DNA of 64,000 bases. Origin: Favolaschia claudopus (taxonomy: Eukaryota > Basidiomycota > Agaricomycetes > Agaricales > Mycenaceae). Below, piece after piece: positions 1-8,636 of this stretch. The position numbers and the translations under genes were made by a program. The notes beneath the pieces are model-generated. The model did not search any database and had not been told where the DNA came from. It saw only the letters and a list, made by a program, of their open reading frames with translations. Numbering within the stretch: the first letter of the stretch is position 1; each line of letters starts with the position of its first letter. The stretch spans positions 827,182 through 891,181 of the forward strand of contig JAWWNJ010000107.1 in the NCBI GenBank assembly GCA_037176885.1, written 5' to 3'.

Positions 1-5
1 AGGCC

Positions 6-1100
6 TTGGAAAAGGGAGAACCACGACCAAGACAAGAAATCGCGATTGGTGTTGAACTTCCATATAGACAGGTGAAGCCAGTAATAAACCGGCAGAGAGA
101 CCAAAATGTTGATGAGGTGAAAGAGAATAAAGAAGCAGACGAGAGGGCATACCAGCTGAAAGCTCCAGTACAGAAAGATGGACTGGGAAGAGCAATCGCG
201 GATGCTGTTCTAAACTCGGAAGTCACTTTGGGTGTTAAGGACTTGGTTGGAGTATCCCCAGAAGTCAGAGAAACACTTAAACGTGACTTCACAAAGATAA
301 GAAGGATAGTGAAAGCTCCAGGAGCTAAGCAGGTTATGTTCGAAGAAGAACTAGACCTACCCTTCCCAGAAGAGGAAGAGGAAAATCTGGAGTATGACGC
401 ACTCAACTTGGATGAACTTCCAAAAATCTCCTCTGTTTACGTCAATACGATTGAAACAGACGAATTACCGGAAGGAGCGGTGTCAATTCCGGATCCATTT
501 GTTCAGTACTTAGAATCCCTGAGTCCTGATGAAAAACCTAAACAGGTATATATGGATCCGAGAAATTCAACCGTGGGAAGAGACTCGGCTAATCTACGAG
601 TACTATTTCCGTCCATAAATAAGCAAGGACGGGTAGAGTGTGTATTAGACTCTGGCTCACAAATTGTGTCCATGTCTCTTGAGCAAGCGGTTCAGCTGAA
701 GCTTAGCTGGGATCCTGACGTAAGGGTATGGATGCAGAGCGCCAATAGTACAATGGAAAGAGCCGTTGGCTTGGCAAGGAACGTACCTTTCAAATTTGGG
801 GACATAACGGTGTACCTGCAGGTCCATATTATTAAAGGACCAGCATATAAGGTGCTACTAGGTCGACCATTTGAGGTATTAACCGAATGCCAAGTCAATA
901 ACAGTCGAGACGAGACCCAAACCATCACTATCAGAGACCCTAACACAGGCAAGCGTTGCACCCTGACAACTATCCAAAGAGGAAAGGAGACAGAGCAATC
1001 GCGGAAGCCCACTGTAACGGTTGAAGAGGAAGATGAGCGTCCAGAAAAGACTGCTGACCCAGAATCAAAGCAGGGTTTTCGTCAAACTTCGAGGACTTGA
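6..1100 (+). CDS. Retroelement gag-pol part with retropepsin-like aspartic protease
   Basis: This 364-residue open frame probably continues left of the window, so its start at 6 is not a true start. The first half is charged and acidic and is not recognised. A retropepsin-like domain follows at about residues 195 to 295. It shows a catalytic Asp-Ser-Gly (VLDSGSQIVSMS) and the later hydrophobic-Leu-Gly-Arg motif (KVLLGRPF) that packs against the active site in this family. The enzyme would process the Gag-Pol polyprotein. The frame ends in TGA at 1098-1100, which overlaps the ATG of the next ORF in the pattern TGATG. Pol lies in the -1 frame relative to this ORF, so expression by reinitiation or -1 frameshifting is possible. 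A simple indel in one original long ORF is the alternative. Confidence 0.75.
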   Translation: MEKGEPRPRQEIAIGVELPYRQVKPVINRQRDQNVDEVKENKEADERAYQLKAPVQKDGLGRAIADAVLNSEVTLGVKDLVGVSPEVRETLKRDFTKIRRIVKAPGAKQVMFEEELDLPFPEEEEENLEYDALNLDELPKISSVYVNTIETDELPEGAVSIPDPFVQYLESLSPDEKPKQVYMDPRNSTVGRDSANLRVLFPSINKQGRVECVLDSGSQIVSMSLEQAVQLKLSWDPDVRVWMQSANSTMERAVGLARNVPFKFGDITVYLQVHIIKGPAYKVLLGRPFEVLTECQVNNSRDETQTITIRDPNTGKRCTLTTIQRGKETEQSRKPTVTVEEEDERPEKTADPESKQGFRQTSRT

Positions 1101-4100
1101 TGCAATTGCATGAACGAGGAGAGTTGGCGTTGAAATTTGGCTTTAATGAAGATAAAGAGTTAGAGATTGAAGGATATTACAAGCCAAAAGGAGTGGCGTT
1201 CACGGAGACAGAAGTTCTTGAGGCCTATGTTAGTGCCTCCACGGGAACAAGGAATATGAGAAAAGACAAGAAAGCTAGAGTCTTGTTCAACGAATTCCGC
1301 GAAAAGTCTAAGAAGACAACTGGGAAACGTAAGCCGTATGGTGTCTTCACTTGGAGCATGAGTGAGGGACCAGTGGAGGCAGGAAAAGGGAAGAATAAAC
1401 CTGGGGAATTTATCCCTCCCGCACCTCGATATACTCGAAATGAAGTCAGAACTATGCATGTCCTAAATCAAGGAGTCCATTGCCCTTGTTGCGACTCAGC
1501 GGAGTTCATTCATCCGACTCTTTCTCAAGAGATATCGGAAGAACCACCTTCCGCGGAAGATCAGGAGGATCAAGACGATCCTGTTTCGGTGTTCGCTGGC
1601 AAAAAGTACAAGCCAGTAGGGTTGAAGATTCGTCCTGTATATACTGAACTACCTGAAAAGTTCAGAATAAAACGAGAAATTACGGGCGATCCTTTAGCAG
1701 AAATGCCTGAACTAAACCCTGTACCAGGGGAGTTCAGACCCACAGGACGTTACACCGAGGAGAGAAAAGCTATCATCGATGGACTGCATGATGGGGACTT
1801 CTTATGGCCTGAAGAAAGGAAATTGATGCATGAATTCATGATGAGGCAAGAACAAGCCTTTGCTTGGGATGATTCAGAGAGGGGCAGCTTCAGGCATGAT
1901 TTCTTTCCTCCAGTTGAATTCCCTGTTGTGGAACATGAGACGTGGGTAGAGAGGAGTATTCCAATTCCAAGGGGACAGCTGGAAGAATTCTGCAAAGTAA
2001 TTAAGAAGAAAATAGACGCTGGAGTCTATGAGCCATCGAATGCTTCTTATAGAAGCAAGTTCTTTGGAGTTGTAAAGAAAGATGGAAAAAGTATTCGGCT
2101 GGTGCATGCGCTAGAACCTTTGAATGCAGTCACTATCGCTCATTCTGGGGTTCCACCAGCTACGGATGAGTTGGCCAACCATTTCGCGGGAAGAGCCTGC
2201 GGTGCCAGTTTGGATCTCTACTCAGGTTATGATCACAGGGATATCGCGGAAGGATCAAGGGACTATACGACGTTCCAGACACCTTATGGGGCACTACGCT
2301 TAGTAAAGCTACCCCAAGGTTGGACAAATTCGGTTCCCATCTTTCACGATGATGTGACTTTCATCTTAAGAGACGAAATTCCACATGTAACTATACCCTA
2401 TATTGATGATGTACCTATAAGGGGACCTGGTACGAGGTATCAGAATAAACATGGTACGTATGAGACCATCCGCGAAAACTCCGGAATAAGGAGATTTGTC
2501 TGGGAGCACTTTCAGAATTTGAACAGAGTAGTTCAGAGAATCAAATATTGTGGGGGAACCTTTTCTGGAGCTAAATCAGTACTGTGCTGGGATGTATTCC
2601 CAGTAGTGGGACATATTTGCTCTTATGAAGGTCGCCGTCCTAGTACGGATAGAGTTGGTGTTATCATCCGCTGGGGACCCCTCAAAGATGTTTCTGGAGT
2701 TAGACAATTCCTTGGAGTAGTTGGAGTCTTGCGGATGTTTATAAAAGGATTTGGGGATATGAGTAGGCCTATTGCGAAGTTAACTCGAAACGATGAAGAA
2801 TTCGTTTGGGGGCCTGAACAAGAGGCAGCCATGGAGGTAATAAAGCATGCGGTACGAACCTGTCCAGCCCTACGGCCGTTAAATTACGACTGGGATACGG
2901 ACATAGTTCTCGCGGTTGATACTTCTTGGATGGCCGTTGGGATTCAAATATATCAGATAGATATAATTGATAAGTTGAAAAGGCATTACGCAAAGTTTGC
3001 TTCAATCACACTCAACAGGCGAGAATCCAGATTTTCACAACCCAAGAGGGAGTTGTACGGGCTAAAGAGGGCCTTGGAAGCAATGCAGTACTGGCTGCTG
3101 GGGTGTAGGAGGCTAGTTGTGGAAACTGATGCGTTGTATATCAAAGGAATGTTGAACAATCCCGGTATGGGCCCGAATGCCACAATCAACCGTTGGATTG
3201 AACAAATCCTGATGTTCCATTTCAAGTTGAAACACGTAAAAGGAGCCACTTTTCCTCCTGATGGCCTCTCGAGACGGGAATATCAGCCAGGGGATGAAGA
3301 ATTCCCAAACAATGAAGAGGGTTTGGATGAGAACCCTATTCCGGGGAACCATGAAGATTGGGACTATGACTGTGAGCAGCCTTTGGATTTCGACGAATTC
3401 AAGGACGAAATAGACGAAAGGGGTGGATACCTGCAGTCTATGGCTGGCACAGCAAGCAGTATTGATGAATTCGCGGAAGAACTACTTTCCGCGGAAACTC
3501 AGGAAAAAGTGATTTCTGACCGGGTGAAAGAGGTATACGTTGGAGAAGGACTAGTAGTGCCTCAATACATTAATGTGAACGTTGCGGAGCCTACAGAACC
3601 CCTGCTACCAAGCAGAGAATTCAGAGATAGTCCAGATAAACGGGAACCTTACCCGGAGGAGCATCGTACAGGTGCGGGGATAGCACAGGACGAGCGGATT
3701 GAGTTAGTGAAGATATGGCTCAAGAATCCCATGGTTAGGCCAGAAGGGATGATGGTCAATAAGGACTTCAAGAGGTTCATGAAGTTCGCAAGATATTTCT
3801 TCTTGAGTAAAGAAGGAAAGTTATACCGTAGAGGGGAAGGTTCTATGCATAAGCTAGTAATCGCGAAGGAGCATAGAATGTACATGATGAGGGCGGCACA
3901 TAATTCCTTGGGTCATAAGGGCATATTTGCAACCAAGTCTCTATTAGAACTGCGTTTCTGGTGGCCAGAAATGGAAAGAGACGTTAAATGGTTCATAGAC
4001 ACTTGCAAGATATGCCAACATCGACAAAAGACCTTGCTCAGGATCCCACCAAGACCTACGCATACTCCAAGCTTGTTCCAAAAAGTACATGCAGACGCTA

Positions 4101-5245
4101 TGGTCATGGGGGTAGTATCCAACGGGTACAGGAATGTCGTCGCAGCGAGAGATTCGCTTTCGCGGTATGTCGAAGGGAGACCTTTGCGGTCGGAGAACGC
4201 GGAATCCATTGGGAAATTCCTATTGGAGGAAGTTATTTGTAGATGGGGGTGTCCAGAGACAATAGTCACCGACAATGGACCAGCATTTGTGGCTGCTCTA
4301 AAATGGCTAGCGTCTAAATATGGGATTAGAGGAATAAAGATATCTCCTTATAATTCCCAGGCGAATGGTCCTGTAGAGAGGGGACACTGGGATTTGAGAC
4401 AGTCGTTATACAAAGCAACGGGAGGTGATACTAAGAAATGGTACTGGTTTTTCCACCAAGTATTATGGGCAGATAGAATAACTATAAGGAAAGGGATGGG
4501 TTGTTCCCCTTTCTTTGCGGTCTCAGGAGCCCATCCTATTCTACCTCTTGATGTGGAAGAAGCGACCTGGCTTGTCGAATACCCTGGTGAACCTATTACC
4601 ACTGCCGAACTCATTGGCCTAAGGGCAAAAGCCCTTGCAAAACACTCTCAACACGTAGAAGAAATGAGGATTCGTGTTAGTGAGGAAAAGAGGAAGTTAG
4701 TGCGACGGTACATTGATATCCATAAAAACACCATAAAGGATTTCAATTTCAAACCAGGGGCACTCGTTCTAGTAAGGAACACAGAGACGGAGAAGTCTTT
4801 GAATAGCAAAATGGATCCTAGATATTTAGGACCGTACATTGTGGTGCGCCGTACAAAGGGAGGAGCGTATCTGCTCTGCGAGCTAGATGGTTCTATGTTA
4901 CAAGGGAGAATTGCTCAGTTCAGAGTAATACCTTTTGAACAAAGACAAGCAATACAACTCCCAGAAAATATACTAGATCTCATCGACTTGTCGCAGGAAA
5001 CGCTCGATGAGATGGCTGAGGACGATGCTGAGGAAGATCCATTCCTAGGAAAGGACTTACAATTCCATAAAATTCGTCTTAATGATCAACTGGAACCTTC
5101 CGCGGAAACCAAAGATGGCTCCGAGGAATCAGAGTCGGACGGTTATGAAAGTGATGAAGTTCCTGATTTGGACTTAGACGAAATAAGGAAGGAGACTTCC
5201 TATAAAGAGGAACCCAGGCGGTCAAAGAGGAATAAAGCCACATAA
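1100..5245 (+). CDS. Retroelement Pol: reverse transcriptase, RNase H, integrase
   Basis: The 1381-residue polyprotein is uninterrupted. After an N-terminal linker, the reverse transcriptase spans about residues 270 to 540, with FFGVVKKDGKSIRLVH, DLYSGYDH, LPQGWTNSVPIFHDD and the catalytic YIDD near residue 434. RNase H follows at about 590 to 720 (DIVLAVDTSW, RELYGLKRALE). The integrase has an HHCC zinc-binding region near 930 to 975 (HNSLGHKG to CKICQHR). Its core has Asp in HADAMVMG, Asp in TDNGPAF and Glu in NGPVERGHW, followed by a GPY/F-type C-terminal domain (YLGPYIVVRR). The acidic tail contains the in-frame palindrome at 5098. The start is the ATG at 1100, overlapping the upstream stop. 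Because the frame is complete and the motifs intact, this copy may be young. The PIDD-containing block resembles the RT family common in agarics. Confidence 0.92.
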   Translation: MQLHERGELALKFGFNEDKELEIEGYYKPKGVAFTETEVLEAYVSASTGTRNMRKDKKARVLFNEFREKSKKTTGKRKPYGVFTWSMSEGPVEAGKGKNKPGEFIPPAPRYTRNEVRTMHVLNQGVHCPCCDSAEFIHPTLSQEISEEPPSAEDQEDQDDPVSVFAGKKYKPVGLKIRPVYTELPEKFRIKREITGDPLAEMPELNPVPGEFRPTGRYTEERKAIIDGLHDGDFLWPEERKLMHEFMMRQEQAFAWDDSERGSFRHDFFPPVEFPVVEHETWVERSIPIPRGQLEEFCKVIKKKIDAGVYEPSNASYRSKFFGVVKKDGKSIRLVHALEPLNAVTIAHSGVPPATDELANHFAGRACGASLDLYSGYDHRDIAEGSRDYTTFQTPYGALRLVKLPQGWTNSVPIFHDDVTFILRDEIPHVTIPYIDDVPIRGPGTRYQNKHGTYETIRENSGIRRFVWEHFQNLNRVVQRIKYCGGTFSGAKSVLCWDVFPVVGHICSYEGRRPSTDRVGVIIRWGPLKDVSGVRQFLGVVGVLRMFIKGFGDMSRPIAKLTRNDEEFVWGPEQEAAMEVIKHAVRTCPALRPLNYDWDTDIVLAVDTSWMAVGIQIYQIDIIDKLKRHYAKFASITLNRRESRFSQPKRELYGLKRALEAMQYWLLGCRRLVVETDALYIKGMLNNPGMGPNATINRWIEQILMFHFKLKHVKGATFPPDGLSRREYQPGDEEFPNNEEGLDENPIPGNHEDWDYDCEQPLDFDEFKDEIDERGGYLQSMAGTASSIDEFAEELLSAETQEKVISDRVKEVYVGEGLVVPQYINVNVAEPTEPLLPSREFRDSPDKREPYPEEHRTGAGIAQDERIELVKIWLKNPMVRPEGMMVNKDFKRFMKFARYFFLSKEGKLYRRGEGSMHKLVIAKEHRMYMMRAAHNSLGHKGIFATKSLLELRFWWPEMERDVKWFIDTCKICQHRQKTLLRIPPRPTHTPSLFQKVHADAMVMGVVSNGYRNVVAARDSLSRYVEGRPLRSENAESIGKFLLEEVICRWGCPETIVTDNGPAFVAALKWLASKYGIRGIKISPYNSQANGPVERGHWDLRQSLYKATGGDTKKWYWFFHQVLWADRITIRKGMGCSPFFAVSGAHPILPLDVEEATWLVEYPGEPITTAELIGLRAKALAKHSQHVEEMRIRVSEEKRKLVRRYIDIHKNTIKDFNFKPGALVLVRNTETEKSLNSKMDPRYLGPYIVVRRTKGGAYLLCELDGSMLQGRIAQFRVIPFEQRQAIQLPENILDLIDLSQETLDEMAEDDAEEDPFLGKDLQFHKIRLNDQLEPSAETKDGSEESESDGYESDEVPDLDLDEIRKETSYKEEPRRSKRNKAT
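1549..1558. promoter_or_regulatory. Perfect TTCCGCGGAA palindrome
   Basis: This is one of nine perfect copies in the retroelement. The others start at 3487, 5098, 5508, 8706, 9848, 10372, 12786 and 13464. Near-perfect copies with the CCGCGG core lie at 6128, 6747, 7821 and 11598. Weaker relatives (such as TTCGCGGAAG, ATCGCGGAAG or TTCCGCGATT) occur at about 197, 1000, 1298, 2245, 2471, 3472, 5835, 7387, 8278, 8572, 9707, 10672, 10973, 12653 and 13611. The regulatory role is an inference. Confidence 0.6.
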
Positions 5246-5366
5246 AGTTGATTAAAGGAACGTGGAATAGCATTTACAGAATAGTAACGCTAAGTTGGAG
5301 AACAGTAAAGACAGACGATGAGTTGGACTAAAAGAACGGGGTATATGCTAAGAAAGGGACATAACC

Positions 5367-6908
5367 CTAAAAGCAAGAAGTAGAAGGATGGGTATGGCTA
5401 GCGCAATGGGGACATTCTGCAGTGGGGCGTTGGATTCCAAAGAAGGCATCCAGATCGCGCTCGGCGAGTTCGGCTAGAGAATCACTGAAAAAATTAGGTC
5501 AGGGGTTTTCCGCGGAAGCTAAAATCTGGCTTACCTGCGACGATGGTTGGGCACTTGCTGCTGCGGGGGGTTGTTCGCGCGTGTGTTGAAGGTCGAGAAC
5601 CCGCCGAAGGTCGGTGAGGAGGTACTCGCGATGCTCGAGGTGGTATCGAAGTTGGGCATTCTCGAACCCGACGCGGGACCGGAGGTCCGCCTCTTGGAGA
5701 CGAAGGGAACCGATCGAATCGGCCGGGGCGCCTTTGACGGCATTGCGCGCTTCGGTAACAGTTTGGCGGATTGCTTCATTGTTAACCGATAAATCTGTGG
5801 CTGTACGATTGTTAATTAAGATAAGATTAGCAATCGCGGAAGCTAACTCACCTGCGTATTGGTCTGCAGAGTCTTCGTGGGCGAAGTTTTGCGATGGCCG
5901 AGCCCGTTTTCTGGGAGGTGGGACTGGGAAGTCCTCAACGACGGGTCCTGACGCTGATTTAGGGTCAGTACGAGCGAGAATTGCCATAGCCTTAAGATAT
6001 TGGGGCGCTCTTCGGTCAAGGCCTTTTATGCGAAGGAAGGAAAGGCGTACCGAGGAAGGACGCGTACCGCCGGGTTGGGATTGACTCTAAAAGGAAGAAG
6101 TCAACAATAATAACAACCATGGATAGTATCCGCGGAAAGTCAAAGTTGGACTCACCGCACTGTTACGGTCGTCGAGAGATTGAGTCGACCGATGGCCTGA
6201 AGGACCTGCGTCATTCTATAAGTCCCAATTAGAGAAAAGGAGAAAAGCGAGTTGCAAAACTCACTGAGTCGTCGACGACCATAGCATCGTCTTGCTCAGC
6301 GGGCAACTCAGAATCATCGAAGGGAGATTCATCTCCGTCCTCAATAATGGCCTTAGACTTCTTGGCCTTGGGTTCCTTCTGAAAATAGGCATAATCAGGC
6401 GAGAGATAAGCAAAAGAGGCGATAACGTACGCGGGGTTTAGGAGTGGCCTTGGCCTTGCGAGATGAGCGAGACTCCTGGTCCTCCGCCTGCGCACGAGCA
6501 TCTTCCAGCTCCGTAGGATGCGCCTGCTGACCAGCAACGACGTTAGCACGAAGGAGTTCGCGTTCGCTCCTGATCTTGGCACAAAGATCAAGGATAACGG
6601 GATAGCGCCCGCCAATTACACCATTTGCGCCGACAGCGCTTTGGTGGTAGCTGTACTTGACGCTGTAGAAAGCATCATAGAGAGCTTTGTCCTTGGCAAT
6701 TTCGCCGATAAGTGGCGCAAACGCTTCCTAAACTCCGGTTCAGAGCATCCGCGGAAAGTCCAAATACGGAATTTACCAAGGTCACAGCCTGTTGATCAAG
6801 GAAAGCACGCTGCTTATTGCGGTCGGGGTATTTGGTGGCCGAAACGATGTCGGCGACGCCCAATATAGCATCATGCTGGGCTTTTGTAAGAGAAGCGCGA
6901 GGAGCCAT
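5367..6908 (-). CDS. Antisense gene C of the retroelement; spliced coiled-coil protein, possible C-terminal zinc knuckle
   Basis: Exons read on the minus strand are 6908-6777, 6727-6431, 6378-6265, 6215-6156, 6086-6051, 5990-5852 and 5800-5535. All have GT-AG introns of about 50 to 70 nt and stay in frame. They encode about 348 residues: an alpha-helical N-terminus, a Lys-rich and acidic middle (KAKKSK), a basic PPPRKRARPS stretch that could be nuclear targeting, and a coiled-coil-like segment. The frame then either reads to a stop at 5499 or splices from 5535 to 5484. The 5484-5367 exon encodes CPHCASHTHPSTSC, an exact CX2CX4HX4C zinc knuckle. Joining it needs one base fewer in the G6 run at 5565-5570. 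The start at 6908 is chosen because a TATA-like box lies about 60 nt upstream and AACATGG surrounds the ATG. The function is unknown. Confidence 0.65.
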
Positions 6909-6968
6909 GTTAAGGAGTGTGGGGTATTCAGCGAATGTACTGGTAAAAGGCGTATAATACAGGAAGGT

Positions 6969-6977
6969 TTTATACGT
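6969..6977 (-). promoter_or_regulatory. TATA-like box of antisense gene C
   Basis: On the minus strand the sequence reads CGTATAAAACC, about 60 nt upstream of the chosen ATG at 6908. The spacing fits a TATA box, a start site about 30 nt downstream and a short leader. Confidence 0.45.
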
Positions 6978-7502
6978 CGGTACTGTAGCAGCGGGCGCCA
7001 TATTGAAGTACGACTCTCGTTCGAAGAAATTAACTGGGGACAGTTAAAATCTATGAAAAGGGGAGGAATATAGTACAGAGGCTCTGACACAACAAATTAC
7101 CAAGACATTCCGGAGATACGAAAGGAGAAGAGAACAATGGGAGAATTGAAGGCAGCAAAAATAGCGCAACAAGAATCCATTGTTCTCGGATTTAACTCCG
7201 AAAGATGTGGATGAAGTCGTGATAGATCGTCCGGGCTTCAGTCTAAAAGGGGAAATTTCCATGAGGACCGCACCAGCCGTCGGGATTATGACTTAACGAC
7301 AGAAACACGAGCGCGGGAGTAGGGATAAAAGGAGTAGTTGGCCATGGGCCAAGAGCGGGCATGAATAGAAAACGAAAGAGAGCTTTCGCGATTGCTCACT
7401 TAATCGATAGATTATGGGTCTTAAAGGAGTAATTGATTCCACAAGGACAAGAGTGTCTAAGGAACGTTACTAAGTAAACTAAGCCTAAGACCATAAGCTA
7501 AT

Positions 7503-8244
7503 TCAAGCTAAGGAGAGCTTGTGAAACTCGTCGATCGCTAGTTCAGTTCTGAGGAAGGCATTAACAGCGGAGAAAGCGTTAAGCCTAGTATGCACGACAG
7601 TCTGAACTTCGACTGGGAAGTGGTAGAAAGGGAAAAGACCAGCAAGGTAGCTAAGGCGATCTTCGTCAAAGATAGCTTCGACCTGGCTAAGAAGGGAGAT
7701 ACGAGGGTTCCTCCAAGGAGATACTCGCGAGTCAAACTTGCGAAAGGCCGCTTGGCAGCTAGCAAAGAACGTGGCCTCTTGCCTAGCATAGGTCAGGACT
7801 GCGAAAGGACGAAAATGAGCTTCCGCGGATGCTAAGAAATAAGCAAAACGCACCTGGATCAATGGGGTCTTGCAAGGCGAGACGTTCCATTTGAAGCCTA
7901 TCGCTTTCCAAAAGCTCGACGAAGGCCAAGCGACTGCAAAAGGAGCAAGCAGTGCTGGTACCAGAGGCGACACAAGTCAAGCAAGGAATCCCCCATTGAA
8001 CGAAGCTGTTGGAACGACGACAGTTGTCTTTGATAACAACGTCGAGTGGTCGTTGAACAGGGTTCTGAATAACAGGATGAGAAATACAAAGTAGACAGAG
8101 AGAAAGGGGACTTGCCAATGAGAGAAGTCTTTCTCGACCAGCAAGGCTGGGAAAAACCCGATAGGAATAAGGCGATAGGATAGGAAAGTCGTCATCTGTC
8201 GCAGTTCCAAGAAGGAGAGGAAGAGCAGGAGCTACGTCCGACAT
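7503..8244 (-). CDS. Antisense gene B of the retroelement; small CX2C/CX2C protein
   Basis: The start is ATG at 8244, and the protein is about 222 residues. The first half (8244-7854) contains a paired cysteine motif, CLTC then CSFC with eight residues between (CX2CX8CX2C), which could bind zinc. A 51-nt in-phase segment, 8115-8065, has GC-AG ends and may be an intron, but the frame is also open through it. The second half (7831-7503) is in another frame. Either a 22-nt intron (7853-7832), which is implausibly short, or one extra base in the run at 7864-7867 explains this. With one base fewer there, the two halves join smoothly. The palindrome TTCCGCGGAT at 7821 encodes part of the junction. 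It lies head to tail between genes A and C. The function is not recognised. Confidence 0.5.
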
Positions 8245-8286
8245 AGTGGTGGAAGACAAGCTGGAAATCCAAGTATTCGCGGAAGC

Positions 8287-8295
8287 CTCTTAAAT
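8287..8295 (-). promoter_or_regulatory. TATA-like box of antisense gene B
   Basis: The minus strand reads CTATTTAAGAG about 45 nt upstream of the ATG at 8244. A palindrome relative (TTCCGCGAATA, minus strand, core near 8278) lies between the box and the ATG. Confidence 0.35.
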
Positions 8296-8636
8296 AGAGT
8301 TTCTGTGGGAAAATTCCCGATATAGAAGCTCGGTGCGAAAGAGCCGGTCTTTATCGATAACTCTGGACGATGGCTTATCAGACGGAGATAAACCAGCCAC
8401 GAGGGAGAGACGGTAGTCTGTTGCTTGAACTACTCAGGTCACACGAGGTAGGAACGGGATAGCGTGATCACATTACGACTATTCGAAGTACAAGAGTAAT
8501 AAGAGAAATTGAAAGAAAAATCAGATACAAGCGGTATCTAAGTAGAGTCATTGCAAATATTCGCGAAAATGGATGTTTACTGAAATTATCTAAGTAAAAC
8601 GGGTCAGCGAGTAAATAGCAATGAAAAGGGGACTAA

